Shown piece by piece: positions 1 to 7,955 of a stretch of DNA of 34,940 nt. Made by a program: the position numbers and the translations under genes. The stretch's first letter is position 1; each line of letters begins with the position of its first letter. Source of the stretch: Deltaproteobacteria bacterium (lineage in GTDB: Bacteria > UBA10199 > 2-02-FULL-50-16 > JAJFLM01); assembly GCA_021772655.1 (NCBI GenBank), contig JAJFLM010000335.1:1-34940 (forward strand), read 5' to 3'. The notes under the pieces were generated by a model. It saw only the letters and a program-made list of their open reading frames with translations, did not search any database and was not told where the DNA came from.

Positions 1-188
1 GACAAGCAGCGGTTACACCTACGTTAGGAGCCTCAGCAGGCGTATCAGACGAAGGTAATGGAGCGACATTTGTAAAGATTGTAACTGTACCTTCTGGTTC
101 AGCTTCAGGTATGTATACAATTATTGTAAGACACGCTGGATCTGCTGCGGGTATTGGTTCTGTAAAGCCATTCGGTCCTAGGGGGTAG
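1..188 (+). CDS. 3' end of an unidentified, probably structural, phage protein (partial)
   Basis: An open frame enters from the left edge (first full codon at base 3) and ends at a TAG at 186-188. The visible 61 residues are rich in Gly, Ala, Ser, Thr and Val with the pattern of a beta-rich virion protein, ending in KPFGPRG. The gene is absent from the ORF track because its start lies outside the window. Only five bases separate it from the next start, so it belongs to the same plus-strand transcript. I do not recognise the family; a capsid, decoration or other virion role is inferred only from composition and position ahead of structural genes. Confidence 0.7.
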   Translation, partial: QAAVTPTLGASAGVSDEGNGATFVKIVTVPSGSASGMYTIIVRHAGSAAGIGSVKPFGPRG

Positions 189-193
189 TATAG

Positions 194-469
194 ATGTCTA
201 AACTATTACCTAATAAACAACAATGGGTTGATCTTAAAGACGGTGACGTAGTTCAAGTTTCTAAGGTTACGCTTATTGACCAAGGTTCTGGAGAGTTTGA
301 CTTCGTGGTTCTAGATGGAGCCGAGGATGTTCATATTCTACAGACAAATAGAAGCACAGCTGACCCTACATTCTACTATACCCAAGGTGTTTTCAACATC
401 GAGGGTGGTACTGCCGGTGACGAGCACCTAGTTGTTTCTCGCCACGGTGGTATTAATTTCCGTTCATAA
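194..469 (+). CDS. Hypothetical small protein in virion block (91 aa)
   Basis: An AGGGGG Shine-Dalgarno sequence lies about 7 bases before the ATG, partly inside the previous gene's end, which supports this start. The protein is acidic to neutral with alternating hydrophobic residues suggestive of a small beta-sandwich. It has no signal peptide, membrane segment or recognised motif. It lies 11 bases upstream of a holin-like gene. A minor virion or decoration protein is possible, but nothing in the sequence proves it. Confidence 0.75.
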   Translation: MSKLLPNKQQWVDLKDGDVVQVSKVTLIDQGSGEFDFVVLDGAEDVHILQTNRSTADPTFYYTQGVFNIEGGTAGDEHLVVSRHGGINFRS

Positions 470-480
470 AGGAGTATAGA

Positions 481-693
481 ATGGGTATTGATGACGCAAA
501 GCTAAAAATTGGCTCTATTGTTGTATTACTAGCTTCAGTTGCAGGACTTTTGGGAAACCAAATAGCTCCTGGGGTTGTTGAAACAGTTACAGCAGGACTA
601 CTGTCAGGAATGGATCAAGCCCTAGCGGCTGGTGCAGTTCTGTCAGGAGCCGTAGTAGCCATTTTACAGTGGTTCAAGAAGAAGGAAGAATAA
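481..693 (+). CDS. Holin-like small membrane protein (70 aa)
   Basis: The protein has two hydrophobic segments, at about residues 10-31 and 47-63, joined by a short linker. The N-terminus is charged, and the C-terminus ends in the basic/acidic run KKKEE after FK. This two-TM layout, small size and charged tail are typical of class II holins, which accumulate in the inner membrane and open it to end infection. AAAGGAG precedes the ATG at good spacing. A lipoprotein gene follows one base after the stop, which would fit part of a lysis cassette. No endolysin is found in the window. The holin role is inferred from topology alone; a virion-associated membrane peptide is an alternative. Confidence 0.6.
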   Translation: MGIDDAKLKIGSIVVLLASVAGLLGNQIAPGVVETVTAGLLSGMDQALAAGAVLSGAVVAILQWFKKKEE

Positions 694-694
694 G

Positions 695-943
695 ATGAAT
701 ATTAAATTAACAATTCTTACTCTAGTTGCAGCCCTAAGTATGGGTTGTGCAGGATTGCATAGCGCGATTCCTACCGTCGATTTTGATCTCAGTGATGAGG
801 CAATTGACGTTCAGGTTCACTCACGTGTAGACAGAAGTCTACTATGTGTTCCAGCTAAGCTGGGAGAAATCCCGGTTCTAGGTAAGGTTCTAGAAGAAAC
901 TGTTGGAATCTGTGCTGAAGATGCAGATCCGGTAGAAGAGTAA
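695..943 (+). CDS. Small lipoprotein (82 aa)
   Basis: A short basic n-region (MNIK), a hydrophobic core and the lipobox-like LSMGC give a signal peptidase II site, with lipidated Cys18. The mature chain is about 65 residues, acidic, and has two further cysteines (near 51 and 72) that could form a disulfide in the periplasm. It begins one base after the holin-like gene, with GGAAG in that gene's end serving as ribosome binding site. Position and lipidation would suit an outer-membrane spanin subunit (Rz1-like), but Rz1 proteins are usually proline-rich and this one is not. It could instead be a surface or superinfection-exclusion lipoprotein. Confidence 0.65.
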   Translation: MNIKLTILTLVAALSMGCAGLHSAIPTVDFDLSDEAIDVQVHSRVDRSLLCVPAKLGEIPVLGKVLEETVGICAEDADPVEE

Positions 944-955
944 GGAGATTAAATA

Positions 956-1366
956 ATGGCTAACGGTGACGTTACACACGTAAAAGAACTCGGTCGATCT
1001 CGTGTTGAAGGTGGCGGTTCTACTTTAGGTGGAATTAGCAAGAATAACAAGGTTCTAGTTTGGGGTGAAATTTCTGCCTCATACGCCGCAACAGGTATCG
1101 CCATGAATGGTGTCGGTGGAGTTAGAGCTTTAGGACTAACAACTCTGGATTTCATTCAACTAGAAGTAAAGGGCGCTGGCGCTGCTGGTACCACAGAACC
1201 TGCTGATGATGCGCTGTTCCTAGCAAACTACAAGAGAACTACAGATAAGATTTTTGTAGTAGATCAAGTAGGCGCATCTGATCCTGCGGTTCCGACTGCT
1301 GGAGATTTGCTTGTTATTAGTTACTTTGCTAGTGGCGAATCTGCTTCAGCACCGGACCTAGTATAA
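956..1366 (+). CDS. Hypothetical, probably virion, protein (136 aa)
   Basis: TAAGGAG sits 8-9 bases before the ATG, a strong start. The protein is Gly/Ala/Val rich with repeated short beta-like stretches and no signal or membrane segment. Composition resembles small capsid-decoration or head-fibre proteins, but I recognise no family. It is the last gene before a strong terminator, so it probably closes a transcription unit with the genes before it. The opposite-strand ORF at 949-1155 is a shadow of this gene. Confidence 0.75.
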   Translation: MANGDVTHVKELGRSRVEGGGSTLGGISKNNKVLVWGEISASYAATGIAMNGVGGVRALGLTTLDFIQLEVKGAGAAGTTEPADDALFLANYKRTTDKIFVVDQVGASDPAVPTAGDLLVISYFASGESASAPDLV

Positions 1367-1392
1367 CCACTAACATCTTAATACTCTAGGAG

Positions 1393-1421
1393 GGGCGTCG
1401 AGTACGCTCGATGCCCTTTTT
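1393..1421 (+). terminator. Rho-independent terminator
   Basis: GGGCGTCGAG and CTCGATGCCC form a 10-bp stem (one G-T wobble) around a TACG loop and are followed directly by five Ts. It sits 26 bases after the stop of the 136-aa gene and should end or attenuate transcription of the upstream structural genes. The AGGAGGGG just before it looks like a perfect ribosome binding site but has no start codon at a usable distance. Confidence 0.85.
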
Positions 1422-1425
1422 GCTT

Positions 1426-1557
1426 ATGCTTGTAACTTGTAAATCATGTATGTATCCGTTTGAAGTAAATCCCCGAGCAAAAGGGAAAATACCACAAACC
1501 TGTCCTACCTGTAGAGCCAAGCAACAGCAAGAGTATAAAGATAAAAGGAGTAAGTAA
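1426..1557 (+). CDS. Tiny zinc-ribbon protein (43 aa, below ORF-track cutoff)
   Basis: A 43-codon frame lies between the terminator and the next gene, and its TAA overlaps the next ATG by one base (TAATG), the coupling used elsewhere in this genome. The product has CKSC near its N-terminus and CPTC about 20 residues later, a classic pair of CxxC knuckles, followed by a Lys/Arg/Gln-rich tail. This looks like a single treble-clef or zinc-ribbon module able to bind nucleic acid or a partner protein. An in-frame ATG at 1411 lies inside the terminator stem, so 1426 is preferred, although no clear Shine-Dalgarno precedes it. Function is unknown. Confidence 0.6.
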   Translation: MLVTCKSCMYPFEVNPRAKGKIPQTCPTCRAKQQQEYKDKRSK

Positions 1558-1832
1558 TGGCTGAACTAACATCAGATAAGTCTTACATCACAGCTCTAGG
1601 TCCGCTTAAGATTGAGTTTGTTATTTGTGAAGTACCTTCAAATGATGATACTTATATAAGTAAGCTTGCTAATCCTACTGTAGCCGTTGCGTTACAGTCT
1701 GGAGACCAAGCCGCTACTACACAAAATGTAAGCGCATCTATTTCAAGTAAAACTGTCACATTGCATGATGTTGACGGGTCCAGTGATGTAGTATTAATGA
1801 TCTTTGGAGATAGCCTAGCTAAGGCAACTTAA
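1557..1832 (+). CDS. Hypothetical small protein (91 aa)
   Basis: AAAAGGAG lies 6-7 bases upstream, and the start overlaps the stop of the small zinc-ribbon gene. The product is Ser/Thr/Val rich with predicted beta strands, no cysteine pair, no signal peptide and no membrane segment. Composition resembles the other small proteins at the left end of the virion block, suggesting a minor structural component, but no family is recognised. Confidence 0.7.
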   Translation: MAELTSDKSYITALGPLKIEFVICEVPSNDDTYISKLANPTVAVALQSGDQAATTQNVSASISSKTVTLHDVDGSSDVVLMIFGDSLAKAT

Positions 1833-1858
1833 CTAGGAATTCAGGGGAGGGGATTCTA

Positions 1859-2536
1859 ATGGGTTATCTACCTACAATTTTGAGACCGAGGGGCGTTCCT
1901 CACAAGGAACTAACCCCCGGTCTTGATTTACCTTCGTTTTTTTGTGATGAGCTTAAAGCTATCGATCCTAAATTATTCATAGTATATCATCCTTACCGTG
2001 TTATGTGGGAAGGGGTTATTAATGAATATGTTGGAGAGCTTGAGGATCCTAGATTTACAATTCATCGCGAATTTGGTCAGGAGAATTGGGGCTTCGTTCT
2101 AACCGATGGGGATGGTTTCCCTATTGAAGAAGCAGCATGGCATATATGGCGCTTGGAAGATCCGCATGGCTGGGCGCATGTTGTGAAGATTGAAAGCCAT
2201 GAAGGAGAGTACTTGAGCTTCCTTCTGAACCGGCTTAACCTTCAAGCCATCTGGACTAATAGATACGGAGCCTCTTCCTGGGGTCGAAAATTAGATTCAG
2301 ATGCCGAAGAAATTCGGGAAAGCAAGAAGAAAATGGAAGCAGCTATGCACGATGCTTACCAAGAAGAAAATTCGTGGCTAATGAAAAGAGCCATGGAGAA
2401 TTTTGAGAGAGGAGTCGTGGCTCCCACTAATCCCACCACTTCTCAGATTATATCTTATCCTGGGCAAACTAATAGAACTGCAACAGAGAGACTTATAACA
2501 GACGAAGAAGGTGGCCTTGTGGTGCCGGAACGATAG
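1859..2536 (+). CDS. Conserved-looking phage protein of unknown function (225 aa)
   Basis: GGGGAGGGG upstream marks the start. The protein is soluble and aromatic-rich, with many Trp, Tyr, Phe and His in residues 40-130. A charged helical, probably coiled-coil, stretch follows at about residues 145-175, then a Thr/Pro-rich tail. It stands immediately before the adaptor-like gene, where podoviral genomes carry head-completion or portal-associated proteins. A neck role is therefore plausible from position, but I do not recognise the fold. Confidence 0.75.
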   Translation: MGYLPTILRPRGVPHKELTPGLDLPSFFCDELKAIDPKLFIVYHPYRVMWEGVINEYVGELEDPRFTIHREFGQENWGFVLTDGDGFPIEEAAWHIWRLEDPHGWAHVVKIESHEGEYLSFLLNRLNLQAIWTNRYGASSWGRKLDSDAEEIRESKKKMEAAMHDAYQEENSWLMKRAMENFERGVVAPTNPTTSQIISYPGQTNRTATERLITDEEGGLVVPER

Positions 2537-2558
2537 GCTCTCTTATAGGAGTAGCTAA

Positions 2559-3251
2559 ATGGCACAAGAACTTCGGAATACTCTAGCTAGTTTTGAAGAA
2601 CGTGTTCGGCGATATATTAAGCAGGAAGATGCTTCTACTAGTCAGTGGAGTTCTCCTCTTATTAAACAATTTATTAATGCTTGGTACAGATTCAGAGTAG
2701 CTGAATGTGTAATGGCTCATGAAGGTTTCTTTACTTTAATTGGTACTAGAGATCTTGTAGCTAATGCAGCTCGTTATGCTTGGCCCTCAAGTATGACTCG
2801 ACTTCTCAAAATGGAATTAGTCCGAACAGACGGACGCCGCGTTCCCGTTCAACGATGGGAACGACATTACACTGTCGTGCAACCTGCCGTATCCAGTGGT
2901 GATTCCTATACCCCTACATACAGACCCGTTGGGTCTGGGTTCCTATTAGAACCAGCCCCACTGGAAGCAGTCACAGGCGGACTGTATCTTGAGTGGAATG
3001 GTACGCCTGATGAAATGACAGACGATGGGGATGGTATGCACGCAGACTTTCCTCAGGAGTTTGCAGAGTTAGTAATTATAGATGCTGCTGTAGCTTGTTT
3101 TGATCAGGAAGGTATGCAGGAATCAGGACAGCGTAGATCCCTAGCAGCCCAGAGATTGGAATGGGCGGATCGCTTTAAGCAGTATATTAATCAGAGAATG
3201 GTTTCTAGACAAAATATTGAACCATTCATCACTCACTATCAGGACGCATAA
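2559..3251 (+). CDS. Head-tail adaptor-like protein (230 aa, phage SU10-type)
   Basis: The N-terminal 60-80 residues are helical with a charged first helix (LASFEERVRRYI). This is the usual start of podoviral adaptor proteins that dock under the portal and receive the nozzle. A middle beta-rich section contains RRVPVQRW, and a helical C-terminus follows. AGGAG precedes the ATG. Its size and place, two genes before the nozzle-like protein, match adaptors of the SU10/P22 gp4 class. The call rests on overall pattern and synteny rather than a diagnostic motif. Confidence 0.6.
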   Translation: MAQELRNTLASFEERVRRYIKQEDASTSQWSSPLIKQFINAWYRFRVAECVMAHEGFFTLIGTRDLVANAARYAWPSSMTRLLKMELVRTDGRRVPVQRWERHYTVVQPAVSSGDSYTPTYRPVGSGFLLEPAPLEAVTGGLYLEWNGTPDEMTDDGDGMHADFPQEFAELVIIDAAVACFDQEGMQESGQRRSLAAQRLEWADRFKQYINQRMVSRQNIEPFITHYQDA

Positions 3252-3577
3252 TGAGTCATGCTAAATCAATGTCTGTTTCTTATTCAGACAAAAAAGGAAA
3301 AGAACAACATTATGCTATTCCCTCAGTAGTGAGAGGGAAAGAAGTATCTTTTGAAAAAGCTGAACGATACTCTAGAGAGAACCCTGATAATCATCAAATG
3401 ACTCGTTTTGGACCTTTCAATACTTTAAAGAAAGCAGAGAGTTTTATTCACAAACGATCTCATGCAGCAGACAAACCACTAGTACATACTTTTCAATCTA
3501 TGGAATTCCATAAACCTGGGATGCCTCATCATGGAAAGAAAAATAAGAAAGTAAAGATGGGAAGTAATGTCAGATAG
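3251..3577 (+). CDS. Small basic protein between adaptor and nozzle genes (108 aa)
   Basis: The start ATG overlaps the adaptor stop (TAATG) and the 3' end overlaps the nozzle start by 11 bases, so it is translated as part of the neck operon. The product is highly basic and His-rich, with a Lys-rich tail. Its central FGPFNTLKKAESFI segment resembles an amphipathic helix. No enzyme motif is present. It might bind DNA or a neck component. Function is unknown. Confidence 0.7.
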   Translation: MSHAKSMSVSYSDKKGKEQHYAIPSVVRGKEVSFEKAERYSRENPDNHQMTRFGPFNTLKKAESFIHKRSHAADKPLVHTFQSMEFHKPGMPHHGKKNKKVKMGSNVR

Positions 3578-6062
3578 AGAAAAGATTCCATATGTAGACC
3601 TTATGAATTTCAAAGGCTTAGCTACTAAAGCTAGTCCTGATACTACTCCTCAAGGTATGCTTAGAGTAGCAGAGAATTGTGATTTCTTTGAGACCTATGG
3701 TGCTTTAGCTAAGATGCCTGGAAGTGCTAGGATTCTATCTTCTATATATAAAGAATCTGCTGTAGTAAAACCTATCTCATGGTTAGGTTTTTATAAAGCC
3801 CCTGATTTAGATGGACAAATTCTGCGTCACACATTAGTTTCAGCTGGTACTACTTTAGCTCGTTTAAATAGTGGAAGTGTTACAGGCGCGGACGATGTAT
3901 TAGAGACAGGACGTACTTCAGGATTAGTACATAGCGCAGACCGTCTAGGTCGCTTTATGTTTATTTCCAATTATGATGTAGATCAGATTGGAATAGGTGA
4001 TAATAATCTTAAATACGATGGTGCAGTTACTTCTAAATGGGGACTAGAATCTCCAGGAAGCCTTGAAACAGTTAGAGAAGAATTCGACGATGCTACGGAT
4101 TGGACTGCTGTTAATTGTACTGCTACAGACTCTGCTGTTTCCACATTCGATGGAGACGCTATTAGCCTAGAAAAATCAGGCACTTCCAGTACTACTTTCT
4201 CTGTTCAAAAGAATTTAGACGCGGATTTTAGTCCTATTGGAGATACCCGAGGAATAGCAGATGCTATTGCTAATCGTGTTAATTTTCAGTTATATATTCC
4301 TCGCGGTACTTTAATCGAAAAGTTTGCTACCAGCGGTAGAGCTTTGTCTGTTTATGTAGGAGATGCCAGTCTTACTAATAATTGGAGATTTGATTTTGAA
4401 ATTGGGAGCCTTCTTGAAGGATGGAATCAGATTAATCTTGACTTTACTACTAGTGCACCTGCTACTCCAACTACTGCCGCTAACCCTGTCCTAGGTGTAG
4501 AGACAGGTACTTTTGATCCCGATACTGATGATATTGTTGAGGTTAGATTTGAGTTTGTTCTTAATGCCATCTCTACTACTATATCAGGGATCCTTCTAGA
4601 TCGTTTAGTTTCTCTAGACGAAGGTGCTCCTGTTGTAAACGCCGGATCAGGTTCAGCGAGTTTCACCGGAACTTATCAATATAAGGTGGCCTTTGTTTCT
4701 AAATACGGACACCTTTCCAACGTGGGACCTTCTTCTATTTCATTAACTACCGCTGCTGATACAGCTATTGATCTTACCGATATACCAGTATCTACAGACC
4801 CTCAAGTTATTGAAAGAAGATTATATAGAACAGTCGCCGGTGGTTCTATTTTTCTTTTCTTGGATCAAATTTTTGATAATGTAACTACTACATATACAGA
4901 TGAAACAGCAGACGGGTCACTAGGAAACGAGACTCCTCCTCAAGCTGGAGATTTCTCTGACGATAATTCTCCTCCTCCAAAAGGAGGTATCGTAAAAGTA
5001 TGGAAAAGAACTGTTTTCATGGCAGGAGACCCTCAGAATCCAGATAAGCTTTATTTTAGTGAAGACGACGAGCCAGAATCTTTTCCTTTAATTAATGAAT
5101 TTGATTTGGATGAGAAGATTACAGCTATTTATGAGACTTATTCTGGAGTTGTAGTAGAAACTGAAACTAGTAAATGGCAAATTATTGGAGACAATCCAGA
5201 TTTTAATGTTGATAAAATTATTAAAGGAGCAGGTTGTGTAGGGCGTAGAGCCGCAGGACAAACTAGAGTAGAGGGGTATGCTGTAGATAGGGATGGAATG
5301 AGACTATATGATCTTAGTACTCTAGCTAAAATTAGCGAACCTATTAGAGATAAATATGATGCTTTATCTAAACCTAATATTGAATTAATTCATACTGCTC
5401 ATAGTAAAGCTAGGAACTTATTTCTTCAATTTAATCCTAACGCCAGTGGAGAATATGATTCTATTTTTGGTTATATTTATCCTATTGATCAAGTTAGAGA
5501 AGGTAACTGGCTTAATGTAGTTACTCCTTCAGCAGCTAATTTAAATTTTCTAGATGCAGAAGAAATAGAAGACAGTAACGGAGACTTTAGATTATACGCT
5601 GGTGGTGACGACGGAATGATTTATGAATTATTCTGTTCCGCTTCTAAAAATTGGGTGGATGCAAATGGAACCACTTACGCTATAGATACTAATATACAAA
5701 CTCCTTATATGAGATTAGGAGAATTAGGTGTAGAAGCAGAAGGGGTGACCGGAAAAATAGAGCCCCAGTTTATTGAGATTAGAGCTAGCGGCGATGCTTC
5801 AACCTGGAATATTACTTTAGATATGGCTAAAGGATCAGATCAAGCCTCTCCCACAGAAACTAAAACAATTGCTATGCAATTTGGAACTAATAACTCTAGA
5901 TTAGTATACCCTATTCCTTCTCCCCCATTAGGATCTCAAACTTATATTAGAATTTCAGCACAAAATAATCAGAAGGATGTTTTCTCTAGACTCCTAGCTG
6001 TCAGGTTATATTTCCATACCAGACCAATGGATGGGGCGGTAACTACAGTTGACACGGTTTAG
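3567..6062 (+). CDS. Tail nozzle / stabilisation-like protein (831 aa)
   Basis: The N-terminus reads as a family signature: a short leader, then FKGLATKASP and, 30-40 residues on, an NCDFF...GALAKMPG stretch. Podoviral nozzle (tail tubular protein B-like or stabilisation) proteins commonly open this way. Residues about 165-350 form a beta-rich jelly-roll-like insertion, followed by an FN3-like stretch near 355-410. The C-terminal 400 residues have the repeated beta blades expected of a nozzle platform. Length fits the family (about 700-1000 aa). It follows the adaptor-like gene, as expected for a head-to-tail assembly series, and overlaps genes on both sides. In the virion it would form the DNA exit channel and fibre platform. 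Confidence 0.65.
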   Translation: MSDREKIPYVDLMNFKGLATKASPDTTPQGMLRVAENCDFFETYGALAKMPGSARILSSIYKESAVVKPISWLGFYKAPDLDGQILRHTLVSAGTTLARLNSGSVTGADDVLETGRTSGLVHSADRLGRFMFISNYDVDQIGIGDNNLKYDGAVTSKWGLESPGSLETVREEFDDATDWTAVNCTATDSAVSTFDGDAISLEKSGTSSTTFSVQKNLDADFSPIGDTRGIADAIANRVNFQLYIPRGTLIEKFATSGRALSVYVGDASLTNNWRFDFEIGSLLEGWNQINLDFTTSAPATPTTAANPVLGVETGTFDPDTDDIVEVRFEFVLNAISTTISGILLDRLVSLDEGAPVVNAGSGSASFTGTYQYKVAFVSKYGHLSNVGPSSISLTTAADTAIDLTDIPVSTDPQVIERRLYRTVAGGSIFLFLDQIFDNVTTTYTDETADGSLGNETPPQAGDFSDDNSPPPKGGIVKVWKRTVFMAGDPQNPDKLYFSEDDEPESFPLINEFDLDEKITAIYETYSGVVVETETSKWQIIGDNPDFNVDKIIKGAGCVGRRAAGQTRVEGYAVDRDGMRLYDLSTLAKISEPIRDKYDALSKPNIELIHTAHSKARNLFLQFNPNASGEYDSIFGYIYPIDQVREGNWLNVVTPSAANLNFLDAEEIEDSNGDFRLYAGGDDGMIYELFCSASKNWVDANGTTYAIDTNIQTPYMRLGELGVEAEGVTGKIEPQFIEIRASGDASTWNITLDMAKGSDQASPTETKTIAMQFGTNNSRLVYPIPSPPLGSQTYIRISAQNNQKDVFSRLLAVRLYFHTRPMDGAVTTVDTV

Positions 6063-7083
6063 AATAGAAAGACCAAATCAAAATGTTAGATTAAAAAATT
6101 GGGCACCCGGTAGAGTAGCTCAACTAAAATTATTTCTTAGTCATTTAGAAGGAGCCGTTAATTCTTCATTAGCAGCTCAGGTTACTCAGTCTGCGAAAAG
6201 GAAATTTTCAACTTTTGTTCCGATTATTCCTTCTAGTGATATAACAGGAGAGGTGGAATTCCGAGAACTTAGAGTAAACTTTACACCACCAAGAGGATTA
6301 AAAAATTTACTATTTTATGAATATCAACTTAGTGAAAGTATTCAATTTTTTCAATTTGAGAGTTTCCAATCTCCTGAGGAAGTATTTGTATTTTCAGATT
6401 TGGAAGATGCATCTTCGTACTTTTTCCGTATCCGCGTCGTTACAAAAAACGGATTAGTAGGTCCTTGGTCTGATATATTACAAGCAGATACTCCAGAAGC
6501 CAAATCTCAAGGAACTTTCGATGTTACTGAAACTATTAATTCTAGTGTAACAAGTACTAGTTTTGTAGATTTATTCAGTAAAGATTATACTGCTATTGGA
6601 GGAGATGCTTATTATGCCATTGAGTATGAAATGAATGCTTTAGCTTCTCCGGTTGATGTTGTTAGTAGTTTACATTGGGCTGATATTGAGTTTAGATGGG
6701 AAGTAGACGGAGATCAAGTAGGTCAAGATATGCTTGTAACCGTTTATAGTGGAATAGATAATACAGGAGCAGGAGGGGCTCTAACAGGAGAATTAGAAGC
6801 TATTGTTGATTGGGCTCCAAGTGGAACATTAAATTTTCCTGGAAACTATTTAACCGTTCCGGGACCTTTTGAATTAAGAAGAAGAGGTTCTTTAATTCAA
6901 AAATTTAGCGTATTATCAGAGGGGGATCATACTATTAAACTTAGAGGTAGAATTAGAGACCCCAAGACTCATCCTACTCCTAACGATTATCAATTTAGTT
7001 TAAATACTGTAGTTGATTATTCTAAAGGAGCAGAGATTAAGTTGAAGAATTTTAATCTATTTGAAGTTGTAGTAGACGTATAA
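6049..7083 (+). CDS. FN3-domain tail accessory protein 1 (344 aa)
   Basis: The frame opens with TTG at 6049, with GGGGCGG about 8 bases ahead, inside the last 14 bases of the nozzle gene. No usable ATG follows for a long way, so the TTG start is accepted. A helical N-terminus (residues 15-50) precedes a fibronectin-type III-like domain at about 68-150, with a typical ending strand before GPWSD. A C-terminal beta-sandwich of roughly 180 residues begins with FDVTETI. Two following genes share this helix-FN3-beta layout, so these are likely stacked tail-tip or fibre-linker proteins. No enzymatic motif is visible. Confidence 0.65.
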   Translation: MTRFRIERPNQNVRLKNWAPGRVAQLKLFLSHLEGAVNSSLAAQVTQSAKRKFSTFVPIIPSSDITGEVEFRELRVNFTPPRGLKNLLFYEYQLSESIQFFQFESFQSPEEVFVFSDLEDASSYFFRIRVVTKNGLVGPWSDILQADTPEAKSQGTFDVTETINSSVTSTSFVDLFSKDYTAIGGDAYYAIEYEMNALASPVDVVSSLHWADIEFRWEVDGDQVGQDMLVTVYSGIDNTGAGGALTGELEAIVDWAPSGTLNFPGNYLTVPGPFELRRRGSLIQKFSVLSEGDHTIKLRGRIRDPKTHPTPNDYQFSLNTVVDYSKGAEIKLKNFNLFEVVVDV

Positions 7084-7085
7084 GA

Positions 7086-7955
7086 ATGGCAATTGGAGAT
7101 CATGTTAGAACTTTTGCTAAGTTGTTTACAAACCTTACGCCAGGGCAACAAAGAGAATTTGAACGTGCTCTAGCGGATATGGACAACTCTATTCAGATTT
7201 CTAGTTTAGAAACTTCTTTAGAATTGTTGAAAAGAAAACCAGATCAGTTACTCCCTATTCCTAACGTAACCATTACTCCTACTGTAAGAGGAGGTATTGT
7301 GGAATGGGTGGCATTACCAGATCAAAGAATTAATTTTTATGAAGTAGATGTATCTGATAGTAGTAATTTTGCTTCTTTTAATACTGTAACCACTTTTGGT
7401 ATTATAGCTGTATTAGATGGGTTAACCGCAACTAGATTTATTAGAGTTAGAGGAGTAAGAAAAGATGGAACAACTACTCCCTATTCTGAAGTAAAACAAC
7501 TTGCACCTAATTTATTTGATATCACGGTTCATACAGAAGAAGACTTCTATATCCCAGTGGTGGGCACAAGCGCAAATACGGTATTGGGAGGTATTGGCTC
7601 TAATCTGGATTATACTCCGATTAATCCTAATGGTAATTCTATGGTGTGGGGTTTCATATCTATTTATGGTGACCCCGCCGTAGCAATGTTAGGACTAAAT
7701 GATATTCAAGTAACAGTAGAAGTTAGAGTAATTGATATAGATGGTTCCACAGTATTAAGCACTAGTACCCCATGGCAAAATACAGTAGGGGAATTCTGGA
7801 GTTCTATGGCAATCGGACCTTTTACAATAGCTCACCCCGAATTGAATCAATCTTTGGAAATTAGAGTAGATGTTATTGATGGGACTTTAGACGGAGCAGA
7901 TAATACAGAAGTGTTCTGGGTTCATTTAAATGCACTAGAATTAGGAATTTCTTAA
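7086..7955 (+). CDS. FN3-domain tail accessory protein 2 (289 aa)
   Basis: Residues 1-50 are helical, including the stretch TPGQQREFERALADM, and probably trimerise. An FN3-like domain spans about 57-140, and the rest is a beta-rich domain opening with FDITVHTEED. That opening resembles FDVTETI at the same place in the preceding gene, suggesting the two arose by duplication and diverged. The start lies 2 bases after the previous stop and the end overlaps the next ATG. Likely function is tail-fibre assembly or receptor contact. The ORF at 7501-7683 is a shadow. Confidence 0.65.
   Translation: MAIGDHVRTFAKLFTNLTPGQQREFERALADMDNSIQISSLETSLELLKRKPDQLLPIPNVTITPTVRGGIVEWVALPDQRINFYEVDVSDSSNFASFNTVTTFGIIAVLDGLTATRFIRVRGVRKDGTTTPYSEVKQLAPNLFDITVHTEEDFYIPVVGTSANTVLGGIGSNLDYTPINPNGNSMVWGFISIYGDPAVAMLGLNDIQVTVEVRVIDIDGSTVLSTSTPWQNTVGEFWSSMAIGPFTIAHPELNQSLEIRVDVIDGTLDGADNTEVFWVHLNALELGIS

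Noticed and set aside
1427-1460. Promoter TTGTAA-17-TATCCG just after the terminator
   Set aside because: The -10 match is poor, it overlaps a small coding frame, and spacing alone is not enough support.
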